Assembly (NCBI GenBank): GCA_048204295.1
Contig: DBFBLF010000066.1
Coordinates: 1 to 35,565, forward strand
Length of the DNA: 35,565 nt
Direction of reading: 5' to 3'
Source of the DNA: Metaruminococcus_A sp900762715
Lineage (GTDB): Bacteria > Bacillota > Clostridia > Oscillospirales > Ruminococcaceae
In this document: piece after piece, positions 16,401 through 23,752 of the stretch
Numbering within the stretch: the first letter of the stretch is position 1
Layout: every line of letters begins with the position of its first letter
The notes under the pieces: model-generated
Told to the model about the DNA's origin: nothing
Seen by the model: the letters and a program-made list of their open reading frames with translations, nothing else
Database searches by the model: none
Translations under genes and position numbers: made by a program

Positions 16401-16602
16401 GCTCAATGTAAATTTCATCCGCCATGGTTTTATCGGTCATGATGGTCGCGGGATTCGAGTTGAGCAGGACAACCTCCAGCCCCTCTTCCTTGAGAGCACG
16501 GCAGGCCTGCGTTCCCGCGTAGTCAAACTCAGCCGCCTGGCCGATAACGATAGGGCCGGAACCGATCACCAATACTTTTTTAATATCGTGGCGTAATGGC
16601 AT
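13402..16602 (-). CDS. carB: Carbamoyl phosphate synthase, large subunit
   Basis: This is the first committed step of pyrimidine (and arginine) synthesis: bicarbonate, glutamine-derived ammonia and 2 ATP give carbamoyl phosphate. The protein has 1066 residues, the normal full length. Two homologous ATP-grasp halves start with KVLVIGSGPIVIGQAAEFDY and, near residue 550, VVVFGSGPIRIGQGIEFDY. A central oligomerisation region and a C-terminal MGS-like allosteric domain (about 930-1066) follow. The start is 2 bases after the carA stop, with GGGAGG in the carA tail. Being in the pyr operon, it is probably the pyrimidine-responsive copy. Confidence 0.97.
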   Translation of the reverse strand: MPLRHDIKKVLVIGSGPIVIGQAAEFDYAGTQACRALKEEGLEVVLLNSNPATIMTDKTMADEIYIEPLTLDVVKRVIEIEKPDSVLSTLGGQTGLTLSMQLAEEGFLDAHGVKLLGAVPETIHKAEDRQAFKETMEAIGEPCIPSKVVTTIEDAVAFANEDGIGYPLIIRPAFTLGGTGGGIVNNEEELRDIAENGLRLSPITQILVEKCISGWKEIEFEVIRDRKGNVITVCSMENFDPVGVHTGDSIVIAPAVTLSDKEYQMLRTAAINIISELKIEGGCNCQFALHPDSFEYAVIEVNPRVSRSSALASKATGYPIAKVATRIAIGYTLDEIINAVTGKTYACFEPAIDYVVIKFPKWPFEKFVYAKRTLGTQMMATGEVMSIGTSFEQAMMKAVRGAELGLTTMNLKKLEDQTTDYIREKLHDCDDERAFVIYEALKRGVRPEEIHEITKIDNWFLYKLLNLIKMERSLADGELTDEKYLAAKKLGFLDETIEQLSGQKIKNPRFASYKMVDTCAAEFAAETPYFYSTYDEENEAEEFIKEHDTGKKKVVVFGSGPIRIGQGIEFDYCSVHCVWALKEEGYEAVICNNNPETVSTDFDTGDRLYFDPLTKEDVRSILETEKPYGVVVQFGGQTAIKLAKYLDELGANILGTSADSVDAAEDRERFDELLEKCEIPRPQGHTVFTAEEAIKAANELGYPVLMRPSYVLGGQNMIIAHSDKDIEEYMGVIIGHNNMENPVLIDKYLMGVEVEVDAICDGKDYLIPGIMEHVERAGVHSGDSISIYPAQNLSKRIRETIVDYTGRLAKALNVIGLVNVQYVVYNDTVYVIEVNPRSSRTVPYISKVTGVPMVDMATKIMLGSSLKELGYGTGLYPEGDYVAVKVPVFSFEKLHDVDTHLGPEMKSTGEVLGIAHTFEEALLKGLTAAGYKMKRSGSVMLTVRDSDKQEIIKVADKFNTLGFDLYATPGTANTLNKNMIPTNVVPKQKDGKNNVITLLDSGKIDYIISTSEKGREPAKDSVKIRRKAVERSIASLTSLDTANAVADSLLLGKTVKDVELVDITKI

Positions 16603-16604
16603 GA

Positions 16605-17693
16605 TTATTTTCCTCCCTTATCCATCATCTCAATAAATTTATCAAACAGGAACGCGGTATCCAACGGCCCGCAGCAGACCTCCGGATGAAACTGCACTGT
16701 GAAAGCGGGGAATTTCAGGTAACGGATTCCCTCGCAGGTGCCGTCATTCGCATTTTTACAGTTGACCACGCCGACAGAATCCTTAATGCTTTCGGAATCG
16801 ACTGCATAACCGTGGTTCTGACTGGTGACAAAGGTACGCCCCATTTCCAGGTCGAGAACCGGCTGGTTCGCCCCACGGTGCCCATACTTGAGCTTTCTGG
16901 TGGAGCCGCCGTTGGCCAGCGCAAGAAGCTGGTGCCCAAGGCAGATACCGAAAGTCGGGATTTTCAGTTTCATTGTTTCCCGCAGGTTGAGGATTGCCTC
17001 AATGTTATCCTTCGGATCGCCAGGGCCGTTTGAAAGCATAATGCCGTCCGGCGCAATCTCTTTGATCTGCTCCGCCGTGGTGTTGTAAGGAACAATTGTC
17101 ACCTCGCAGCCCCGCTTGAGGAGTTCCCGCTCGATATTGCGTTTATAGCCGTAATCGAAGAGGACGACCCGGTATTTCGTTTCACCCTGCGCTTTAAACG
17201 TCCGGATTTCCGGGCTCGATACGTTTTTTACCGCATCTTTGATGTAATACTCTCGAATTTTTTCCAAAGCCGCTTTTTTATCTGCAATCGGCTCAGTGGT
17301 GATCATTCCGTTCATGACGCCGGACTCACGGATTTTCCGTGTCAGGCTGCGGGTGTCAATCCCGTAAAGGCCAATGACGCCCTTTTCTTTTAAAAATGTA
17401 TCCAGGTTGTTTTCGCAGCGGAAATTGGAGGGGGTTTCGCACCATTCCCGGATAACGTATCCGCTCAAATGGCAGCGGGGCGACTCGCTGTCGAAGCTGT
17501 TCGTACCGTAATTCCCGATGAGCGGAAAAGTTTGGGTGACAATCTGCCCGTAGTAACTGGGATCTGTCAGTGTTTCCTGGTAGCCGGTCATCCCGGTGGT
17601 GAAAACCGTTTCACCAATCGCCGTGCCCTTGGCGCCGACACTGTATCCCTCGTAAACGCTGCCGTCTGCCAGCAGCAACATCGCTTTTTCCAT
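16605..17693 (-). CDS. carA: Carbamoyl phosphate synthase, small (glutaminase) subunit
   Basis: CarA hydrolyses glutamine and channels ammonia to CarB. It has 362 residues from ATG at 17693 (MEKAMLLLADGSVYEG). I prefer this start because GGAGGTAAGC directly precedes it. The ATG four codons earlier lies inside that ribosome binding site. The N-terminal domain contains GMTGYQETLTDPSY. The class I glutaminase domain has the nucleophile Cys in FGICLGHQLLALA and the catalytic His in TVQFHPE. It lies 37 bases after pyrF. Confidence 0.97.
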   Translation of the reverse strand: MEKAMLLLADGSVYEGYSVGAKGTAIGETVFTTGMTGYQETLTDPSYYGQIVTQTFPLIGNYGTNSFDSESPRCHLSGYVIREWCETPSNFRCENNLDTFLKEKGVIGLYGIDTRSLTRKIRESGVMNGMITTEPIADKKAALEKIREYYIKDAVKNVSSPEIRTFKAQGETKYRVVLFDYGYKRNIERELLKRGCEVTIVPYNTTAEQIKEIAPDGIMLSNGPGDPKDNIEAILNLRETMKLKIPTFGICLGHQLLALANGGSTRKLKYGHRGANQPVLDLEMGRTFVTSQNHGYAVDSESIKDSVGVVNCKNANDGTCEGIRYLKFPAFTVQFHPEVCCGPLDTAFLFDKFIEMMDKGGK

Positions 17694-17730
17694 GCTTACC
17701 TCCATTTATCACATCAAGGTTGTTCCTTGC

Positions 17731-18660
17731 TTAAGCCAAACGAATTGTCCCTGTCTGGGAGAGGATGTCCTCTTTCATCCTGAGCGCTTCCCGCCGCGCC
17801 GCATTGGCAAAATCGGTTTCCGGACAGCCCTCTTTCTGATAGGCGCACATGATCCCGCGGGAGGAGTTCACAATCGCGCCCAGCCCCCGGTTATCAAAAG
17901 CGCCCGCCACATCGGCGGCGCCGCCTCCCTGCGCACCGTAGCCCGGCACCAGGAAGAAGGTGTGCGGCAGCTTTCCGCGGAGCTCTTCCAGCTGCTTCGG
18001 ATAGGTCGCACCTACAACCGCACCAACACTGTTGTAGCCATACTGCCCCATCAAATCGTTCCCCCAGGCTTCGCACATCTCGCCCATGATCTGGTAGATG
18101 GGCTTTCCGTCAATCAGACGGTCCTGCAGCTCCCCGGAAGAGGGATTTGAAGTTTTCACCAGAACGAATATTCCCTTATCCCGCTCTTTGCAGATTTTTA
18201 AAAGCGGTTTAATCCCGTCGCTTCCCAGATAGCCGTTGACCGTCAGCGCATCGCCGCCAAATGGTTCAACCGTTTCCCCGCCAATACTGAGAGCCCCCAA
18301 GTGGGCGGTAGCATATGCCTCCATCGTGGTGCCGATGTCGTTGCGCTTGCCGTCGATAATAACCATCATCCCGCGTTTTTTCGCGTATTCTATGGTTTTA
18401 TACAGCGTTTTGACGCCATGGTAACCGTACATCTCATAATAAGCGCACTGTGGTTTGATAGCGGGAACAATATCGCAGAGCGCATCAATCAGCCCTTTGT
18501 TGAAGGTGAGCAGTGCCTTGGCAGCTCCTTTTAAGTTTTCGCCATGCTTTTCAAACGCTTCCGCCCTGATGAATTCAGGCACAAAGCTGAGCTTGGGGTC
18601 AAGCCCCGCCACTGTAGGATTCTGGGTTTTTACAATCTGTTCAATCAATCGGTCAATCAT
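17731..18660 (-). CDS. pyrF: Orotidine 5'-phosphate decarboxylase (PyrF type 2)
   Basis: Last step of UMP synthesis, OMP to UMP plus CO2. The protein has 309 residues, longer than the common ~240-residue type and typical of the PyrF2 branch. The opening is TVAGLDPKLSFVPE. The catalytic Asp-Lys-x-x-Asp is in IDGKRNDIGTT (Asp103, Lys105, Asp108). The phosphate-binding end is FLVPGYGAQGG. Its ATG overlaps the pyrC stop by 4 bases (ATGA-type coupling). Confidence 0.96.
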   Translation of the reverse strand: MIDRLIEQIVKTQNPTVAGLDPKLSFVPEFIRAEAFEKHGENLKGAAKALLTFNKGLIDALCDIVPAIKPQCAYYEMYGYHGVKTLYKTIEYAKKRGMMVIIDGKRNDIGTTMEAYATAHLGALSIGGETVEPFGGDALTVNGYLGSDGIKPLLKICKERDKGIFVLVKTSNPSSGELQDRLIDGKPIYQIMGEMCEAWGNDLMGQYGYNSVGAVVGATYPKQLEELRGKLPHTFFLVPGYGAQGGGAADVAGAFDNRGLGAIVNSSRGIMCAYQKEGCPETDFANAARREALRMKEDILSQTGTIRLA

Positions 18661-19937
18661 TGCGCGCCGCCTTTCTCTTTGTAGACAATCCTGCCGTCCA
18701 GCAGGGTATATTTTATTTTACCCGTTAAGGTCATCCCTTTAAAAACGCTGTTTTTGCTTTTGGAATGAAGCTTGTCCACATCGACCGTCCAGTCTTCATT
18801 CAAATCCGCTACCGCAATATCGGCCGGCATTCCGGTACAGAGTGAACCCGCCCTGATTCCAAGCAGCTTTGCGGGATTTGCCGACATCTTTTTTACCAGT
18901 TCTCCCAGCGTCATTCTGCCGGTGTGAACCAGCGCCGTCATAGAAGCGGCAAAGGAAGTTTCCAAGCCGACAACCCCGTTGGGCGCTGTTTCAAAACCCG
19001 CTTTTTCTTCCGGCGCATGGGGTGCGTGGTCGGTCACAATACAGTCAAGCGTGCCATCCAGCAGACCTTCCAGCACCGCGTCACAGTCCTCGCGCTCGCG
19101 GAGCGGCGGGTTCATCCGGTAATCCGCATCCCGTTTTAAAAGGAGTTCATCCGTCAGCATAAAGTAGTGGGGTGCCGTTTCCGCTGTCACCTGCACACCG
19201 CGGGCCTTTGCATCCCGGATGAGCGCTACCGAACCTTTGGTGCTGACGTGGGCAATATGGACCGCGGTTCCAGTTGCCGCCGCAAGGGCAATTTCCCGTG
19301 CTGTGACGCTGTCTTCCGAGCTGCGGTCCATCCCCTTTACGCCGAGCGCCTGTGAAATTTTACCCTTGTTCATAATCCCGCCGTCAATAATCTTCAAATC
19401 CTCACAGTGGGAGGTCACCAGCAGACCCTCACGGCCAGCCAGCTCCAGCGCCCGCTGCATCATCGCGGCGTTTTCAACCGGGCGCCCGTCATCCGAGACA
19501 GCTATCGCGCCCGCCGCCTTGAGCGCGGCAAAATCAGTCATTTCATTTCCGGCGAGCCCTTTCGTGATGGAAGCAGTCGGATAAACCTTTGCCGCCGCGT
19601 CTTTGGCTTTTTCAATAATGTAGCGGACCGTTTCGGCATTATCTGTTACGGGCTTTGTATTCGGCATACAAAGGACTGAGGTAACGCCGCCCGCCGCCGC
19701 TGCCATACAGCCCGAAATAATATCCTCTTTATAAGTGAAACCGGGATCTCTCAGGTGAATGTGCATATCAACGAATCCCGGCATTACGGCAAGGCCGGAT
19801 GCGTCGAGCAATTCATCACCGCTTAGGCATTCACCGAGTTCGGCGATTACCCCATTTTCAATTTTAACATCGCAGACAACGTCCAAATTCTGGGACGGGT
19901 CGACCACCCTTCCGTTTTTAATTACCAAACTGCTCAT
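18657..19937 (-). CDS. pyrC: Dihydroorotase
   Basis: Zinc amidohydrolase closing carbamoyl aspartate to dihydroorotate. It has 426 residues, the long clade found in Gram-positives. The metal-binding HIHLRDPGF carries His59 and His61. Further ligands are in VTSHCEDLK and VHIAHVSTKGS, and the catalytic Asp is in VTDHAPH. The start overlaps pyrR by 4 bases and the end overlaps pyrF by 4 bases. Its substrate comes from aspartate carbamoyltransferase (pyrB), which is not in this window. Confidence 0.97.
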   Translation of the reverse strand: MSSLVIKNGRVVDPSQNLDVVCDVKIENGVIAELGECLSGDELLDASGLAVMPGFVDMHIHLRDPGFTYKEDIISGCMAAAAGGVTSVLCMPNTKPVTDNAETVRYIIEKAKDAAAKVYPTASITKGLAGNEMTDFAALKAAGAIAVSDDGRPVENAAMMQRALELAGREGLLVTSHCEDLKIIDGGIMNKGKISQALGVKGMDRSSEDSVTAREIALAAATGTAVHIAHVSTKGSVALIRDAKARGVQVTAETAPHYFMLTDELLLKRDADYRMNPPLREREDCDAVLEGLLDGTLDCIVTDHAPHAPEEKAGFETAPNGVVGLETSFAASMTALVHTGRMTLGELVKKMSANPAKLLGIRAGSLCTGMPADIAVADLNEDWTVDVDKLHSKSKNSVFKGMTLTGKIKYTLLDGRIVYKEKGGAQ

Positions 19938-20470
19938 CGGCTCTCCTCCAAAATTGCGACCTGATCTTCCCCGTCAATTTCTTTCACCCGGACAACAACC
20001 TGCTCCTCACTCGAAGTCGGTACATTTTTCCCAATGAAATCCGCCCGGATGGGGAGTTCCCGGTGCCCGCGGTCGACCAGCACCGCAAACTGGATGCTCT
20101 GCGGCCTGCCCTTTTCCATCAGCGCGTCGATGGCGGCGCGTACGCTCCGCCCGGTATACACCACGTCGTCGACCAATACAATTTTTTTAGAGGCAACTTC
20201 AAAAGGGAGGTCGGTGCGGTCCTCATAATCGGGAGCAGTTTCCCGGTCATCACGGTAGGGGGTGATATCCAAAATCCCCAAAGGGATTTTCTTTCCCTCA
20301 ACCTCTTCTATTTTAGCGGCAATGCGCTGGGCCAAGTTGACGCCGCGGCGCATGACCCCCACAATACAGAGATTGCCCACCCCTTTGTTGCGCTCAATAA
20401 TTTCATAGGAGATTCTGGCAACCGCACGCTGCATCGCTTTATCATCCATGATAACAGCTTTCTGAGTCAT
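19934..20470 (-). CDS. pyrR: Bifunctional pyr operon regulator / uracil phosphoribosyltransferase PyrR
   Basis: PyrR binds UMP/UTP and then pyr mRNA, favouring the terminator in the leader; it also has weak UPRTase activity. It has 178 residues. The PRPP loop is VLVDDVVYTGRSVRAA. RRGVNLAQRIA and the C-terminal VRVKEIDGEDQVAI are typical. A GGGTGG ribosome binding site precedes the ATG. It is the first gene of the operon. Its own leader, with promoter, binding loop and terminator, lies in the 200 bases upstream. Confidence 0.97.
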   Translation of the reverse strand: MTQKAVIMDDKAMQRAVARISYEIIERNKGVGNLCIVGVMRRGVNLAQRIAAKIEEVEGKKIPLGILDITPYRDDRETAPDYEDRTDLPFEVASKKIVLVDDVVYTGRSVRAAIDALMEKGRPQSIQFAVLVDRGHRELPIRADFIGKNVPTSSEEQVVVRVKEIDGEDQVAILEESR

Positions 20471-20487
20471 TGCTCCACCCTTTCAAA

Positions 20488-20525
20488 AACAAAAAAACCA
20501 AACTGTCCATACTGACAGTTTGGTT
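20488..20525 (-). terminator. Attenuator terminator in the pyr leader
   Basis: On the minus strand AACCAAACTGTC and GACAGTTTGGTT form a 12-bp stem with a 6-base loop, followed by a T run. It lies 18 bases before pyrR and 55 bases after the PyrR binding loop. The segment AGTTGGT just 5' of that loop can pair partly with the terminator's first arm, as an antiterminator would. Confidence 0.9.
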
Positions 20526-20580
20526 ACTCTACCTTCACAGATACACCGGCTCCGCGCCATATGTATTTATATTGATGAGC

Positions 20581-20610
20581 AGACCGCCTTGTCAGCCTCA
20601 CGGGACCAAC
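20581..20610 (-). promoter_or_regulatory. PyrR-binding loop (anti-antiterminator)
   Basis: The minus-strand leader contains GTCCCGTGAGGCTGACAAGG, close to the PyrR recognition consensus UCCAGAGAGGCUNNNAAGG. It lies between the promoter and the terminator. Confidence 0.88.
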
Positions 20611-20637
20611 TTAAAGGTTGTCAAATTTCTGTATTTT

Positions 20638-20666
20638 ATTATACACGTTCCTGCCCGATTTGTCCA
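20638..20666 (-). promoter_or_regulatory. Promoter of the pyr operon
   Basis: TGGACA (20661-20666), a 17-base spacer and TATAAT (20638-20643) on the minus strand. The start would be about 160 bases before pyrR, leaving room for the attenuator. Confidence 0.85.
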
Positions 20667-20717
20667 GCACGAATTTGTAAAAGCTGTGAAAACCAAAGCG
20701 AAAAATTTTAGGGAATT

Positions 20718-21269
20718 TTACCGTCCGTGCCGCCGGAGCCTATCCATATACTTTGGCTTAAACCACCTGATATATCCGCCTGCCAGCCTTGTGAGAGCAA
20801 GATCATATACCAAAAAGACAACGTTTGCAGCAAGCCAGAATACTAAAAAGGTAAATTTTCCAAACACTCGAATATCAGGCAGCACAGCCGCCAAGCCGAA
20901 AATCCAGCGGGCAAGGAGGAATAAAACAATCAGTGCCGCGTTGACAATCAAAAACTTCATGGCCCATTCGAGCATGTTTTTATGAATCCGCTCTATAGAG
21001 GATTTCACAATTGGGTAATATCCAAAAAAGAAAACGAACATCAGCATTGCGGCCGGTTCCGGCGTTACGAAAAACGACACTGCTGCCACCACCGCGTATA
21101 CCAGGTAGGCCCACTTTACACCAAGTTCTACGACAACCGGGATCATCATAACTCCTGCAACTGCGGGCAGTGCGACCGTCGCAAAAGGAAATAGCCCTGT
21201 ACAAAGCAGCAGGACAATACAAAGCGCTGAGATAATACCGCCAAAAGCAATTCGGAAGGTCTTACTCAC
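20718..21269 (-). CDS. Small integral membrane protein of unknown function
   Basis: This is a 183-residue protein with about five hydrophobic segments (roughly 8-30, 34-66 as a pair, 72-90, 104-126, 137-160). It has a basic C-terminus (RWFKPKYMDRLRRHGR). The first segment and GGIISALCIVLLL resemble the start of small substrate-specific (S component-like) or DUF2232-like membrane proteins, but I cannot assign a family. It is 12 bases downstream of the J-domain gene, so it belongs to that transcription unit. Nothing terminates it before the pyr promoter. Confidence 0.8.
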   Translation of the reverse strand: MSKTFRIAFGGIISALCIVLLLCTGLFPFATVALPAVAGVMMIPVVVELGVKWAYLVYAVVAAVSFFVTPEPAAMLMFVFFFGYYPIVKSSIERIHKNMLEWAMKFLIVNAALIVLFLLARWIFGLAAVLPDIRVFGKFTFLVFWLAANVVFLVYDLALTRLAGGYIRWFKPKYMDRLRRHGR

Positions 21270-21281
21270 AAAAGCTCCCCC

Positions 21282-21917
21282 TTAACAGCACGGAATACAG
21301 TCTCCGCCCATACATTCGCAGCAACAGTCGGTACAGATCAGCCCTGAACAACAGTCACACGCGCTGCATCCGCCAACATTCTGGTTGGGCATCCGGTACT
21401 GGCCATTCGCACTGCCGCCCATATTACCTTGCTTCTGCCACATCATACGCTGATACGCCGCCCGGTATTCGGGATTATTTGGATTCATCTGGCAGGCCGA
21501 AGAAAAATGCGCCATCGCGTCATCCAGCCAGCCGCGGGAATAAAAGACGCTGCCCTTTAAAAAATGCCACTCAGCGTCGCGTTTTGCAACCGGAACACCG
21601 TCGAGAAGCATCTCCGCTTCTTCAAAACGGTTCTGCATTATCAGCCGGCGTATATCCGGATAGGACGATCCGGCCGCCCCAGAATACTGCTGCCCTCCGG
21701 CAGAAGAATTGGCGCGGTCACCGGAAGCACGGCGTTCGTTCATAATCTGGTCATACGCTTCGTTTACTTCCGCCATTTTTTCGTTGGCCACTTCTTCAAG
21801 AGGACTTGCGGCATAATTATCAGGATGGTATTTTTTAGCCAGCTGCTTATAGGCGTTTTTGATCTCCTCGGTTGAGGCGCTTGGAGAAACGCCTAACACC
21901 TTATAGGGATCCGTCAT
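21282..21917 (-). CDS. J-domain protein with cysteine-rich C-terminus
   Basis: This is a 211-residue protein. Residues 1-65 are a J domain (DPYKVLGVSPSAS, HPD at 31-33), so it should stimulate an Hsp70. A low-complexity Ser/Gly linker comes next. A TPR-like helical repeat follows at about 88-160 (RFEEAEMLLDGV, WHFLKGSVFYSRGWLDDAMAHFSSA). The tail of about 30 residues holds 11 cysteines (CSACDCC, CTDCCCEC). It lacks the zinc fingers and client domains of DnaJ. The start at 21917 has GGAGG 9 bases upstream. It overlaps the DUF5685-like gene by 17 bases. A metal-binding or acylated tail is possible. Confidence 0.9.
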   Translation of the reverse strand: MTDPYKVLGVSPSASTEEIKNAYKQLAKKYHPDNYAASPLEEVANEKMAEVNEAYDQIMNERRASGDRANSSAGGQQYSGAAGSSYPDIRRLIMQNRFEEAEMLLDGVPVAKRDAEWHFLKGSVFYSRGWLDDAMAHFSSACQMNPNNPEYRAAYQRMMWQKQGNMGGSANGQYRMPNQNVGGCSACDCCSGLICTDCCCECMGGDCIPCC

Positions 21918-22791
21918 TCTGTTTGTTCCTCCCATGAGACAATACCTGTTTTTTCACCGAGGGAAGCCCCAGGTAAAGGATATTATCCAAAATTGATTTG
22001 TACCGGTTTATTTCAATCAGTTCAAAAGCAAGTGCCATTTCCCCGTGCGTTACATTAATAAGCCCTTCCGCGTGTAGCTTCATTGCCTCCTCCGGGTGAT
22101 CTGCCCCGGCGGCAGCCCCCTTTGCCCAAATCAAAAGAGGGTTAAAGCTCCCGCTTTTCCAGTCGTCATTCAAATCATCCAGCGCGTCGATCAAATAAAT
22201 CCAGCGCCCGAGCAGAAAACCGAACCGATGTAAAACTATTTTCTGTTTTCGATCTTCAGTCAGCTGTTCAAAAATAAGCGCCAACGCACGGGAAGAAGCC
22301 TCTGCCGCCATATCAATGGTACAGTTTAAAGTTTTTTCCGTTTCCTGCTGCTTGGCAATCGTCATCTCCATAATTTCTTCCAGAACCGGGTACTTTTTTA
22401 CCGCTTTCCGGTAAGCCCGCCCCGCGGGGAACCCAGTTATCCGGTAGAAAAAGCGCTTCCAAAAACCGCTGTCCGCAAGGTTGTCTTTCCATTTATAATA
22501 AAGCATCGCCATAGCGCAGGCGGCCACAAAAGAAAGGTCGTCGCAACAGCAAAGACACGGCTTCTTCTTAAAAGGGTGCGCCGCACAAACCTGCCGTTCA
22601 AAATGCCCTCCGGTTTCATGAACCGCTAGGGAAAGCATGGCGAGAAATGCAAAATCGTAACTCAGTGTCATCCGGGAAAGCTGGCCGTATTCTCTGCCCA
22701 GTTGTTTACACAAGCCGCAGTATATTCCCTTATAGGTATCGAATTCGTTTATTTTCAGCTCAGGCTTGAACGGCCGAACATATCCAAACAA
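21901..22791 (-). CDS. DUF5685 family protein, unknown function
   Basis: This is a 296-residue, mostly helical protein starting with TTG (GAGGG ribosome binding site about 7 bases upstream). The N-terminus has YCGLC (Cys25, Cys28), and a later cluster CLCCC lies at 79-83. Two acidic motifs stand about 100 residues apart: D103-NLA-D107 and D202-ALD-D206, the second followed by LNDDWKSG. Such paired DxxxD motifs on helices recall squalene/phytoene synthase-type prenyl transferases, but overall similarity is not evident to me. The gene is translationally coupled to the J-domain gene. The family name comes from recognising the overall pattern; the function is unknown. Confidence 0.83.
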   Translation of the reverse strand: MFGYVRPFKPELKINEFDTYKGIYCGLCKQLGREYGQLSRMTLSYDFAFLAMLSLAVHETGGHFERQVCAAHPFKKKPCLCCCDDLSFVAACAMAMLYYKWKDNLADSGFWKRFFYRITGFPAGRAYRKAVKKYPVLEEIMEMTIAKQQETEKTLNCTIDMAAEASSRALALIFEQLTEDRKQKIVLHRFGFLLGRWIYLIDALDDLNDDWKSGSFNPLLIWAKGAAAGADHPEEAMKLHAEGLINVTHGEMALAFELIEINRYKSILDNILYLGLPSVKKQVLSHGRNKQNDGSL

Positions 22792-22900
22792 AAAACGCCC
22801 TCATTTCATGGTCACGTTAATAAATATTTTACCCGATAGAGGGCACAAAATGATGAAATAACTGTAAACTTACATTTGATAATTGCTTATAGATTGGAAA

Positions 22901-22920
22901 TATAGCGTAAAAACGCTATA
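22901..22920. promoter_or_regulatory. Perfect palindrome upstream of the DUF5685-like gene
   Basis: TATAGCGT, AAAA, ACGCTATA. It lies about 110 bases before the DUF5685 start, in otherwise plain AT-rich sequence. It may be an operator or a weak terminator. Confidence 0.35.
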
Positions 22921-22945
22921 AAACAGGCCATGCTTCCCCACTTTT

Positions 22946-22981
22946 TCAAAAAATAAAGGCCTGAACGTTGTTCAGGCCTTT
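22946..22981 (-). terminator. Intrinsic terminator of the yab cluster
   Basis: AAAGGCCTGAAC and GTTCAGGCCTTT form a 12-bp stem followed on the minus strand by ATTTTTTG. It starts about 9 bases after the S1-domain gene. Confidence 0.9.
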
Positions 22982-22989
22982 GTCCCAAT

Positions 22990-23424
22990 TCACTTTGATC
23001 CACGGCGGGAATAGGAGCCGCGCTTACCATCCATTGTCCGTTTCAGGTCGGACATTTTCTCATCGCTCGACTGTTTAAACTTCGTCATCATATCTTCAAA
23101 AGAGAGATTGCCCTGCGTTTTTTTAGGAGACCATTCGTTTGAGCGGAAATCCGTACGGGAAGCTGAGCGACTCTGCTGCTGCGGCTTCGCTGGCTGGGCG
23201 CGCTTCATAGACAAAGCAATTTTGCCATCTTCAGCAATACTCAGGACAACAACCTTGACCACGTCGTTTTCCTTCACAAAATCAGTGATTTCTTTTACAT
23301 AACTGGAAGCGACCTCAGAGATGTGTACCATCCCGGTTTTGCCCTCTCCCAGGTCGACAAAAGCGCCGAATTTCGTAATGCCGGTTACTTTACCCTCGAC
23401 AATTTTTCCAACTTCAAGCTGCAT
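22990..23424 (-). CDS. yabR: S1 domain RNA-binding protein (YabR / GSP13-like)
   Basis: This is a 144-residue protein. Residues 1-72 form one S1 OB-fold domain (GKIVEGKVTGITKFGAFVDLGEGKTGMVHISE, then IALSMK). The remainder is basic, Ser/Gln-rich and low in complexity (SRSASRTDF, a RGSYSRRGSK tail), suited to RNA or ribosome contact. In B. subtilis the S1 protein YabR lies directly after divIC, the same order as here, which supports the symbol. The exact role is unclear. Confidence 0.88.
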   Translation of the reverse strand: MQLEVGKIVEGKVTGITKFGAFVDLGEGKTGMVHISEVASSYVKEITDFVKENDVVKVVVLSIAEDGKIALSMKRAQPAKPQQQSRSASRTDFRSNEWSPKKTQGNLSFEDMMTKFKQSSDEKMSDLKRTMDGKRGSYSRRGSK

Positions 23425-23458
23425 AAAAAAATTAGTTCCTCCTTAAGATTCAGCACAA

Positions 23459-23752
23459 TCAGCTGCCGGAAACATCTACAAAGATCCGTTCGTCGGGGTA
23501 CACATAGCCAAGCTTTTCCCGTGCAACGCGCGCGATATATTCACTGTAATGTTCTTCGCTCAACATGGTTTTAAGTTCTTGGTTTGTTTGCTTCTGCGTT
23601 TCGATTTTTTGGTTAATTTCCTGAAGCTCCTGGTCTTTTTGCGCAAGATCCATCTGGAGCATGAAAAAAGAAACCACGCCGTAACATAAAAATCCGATCA
23701 GCGCCAGCCGCAGGAAAAAACTTTTATGTTTTCTCGTCCCCTTCTTTTTCAC
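23459..23752 (-). CDS. divIC: Septum formation initiator protein (DivIC/FtsB type)
   Basis: This is a 97-residue bitopic membrane protein of the division machinery. A basic cytosolic N-terminus (MKKKGTRKHKS) is followed by one membrane helix (about 12-32) and a coiled coil (about 33-65, DQELQEINQKIETQKQTNQELK). The extracytoplasmic ending ARVAREKLGYVYPDERIFVDV carries the family's REKLG(Y/M)V.P.E motif. The start is GTG with AGGAGG 9 bases upstream, inside the yabQ end (29-base overlap). Order next to yabQ matches Bacillus. Confidence 0.93.
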   Translation of the reverse strand: MKKKGTRKHKSFFLRLALIGFLCYGVVSFFMLQMDLAQKDQELQEINQKIETQKQTNQELKTMLSEEHYSEYIARVAREKLGYVYPDERIFVDVSGS

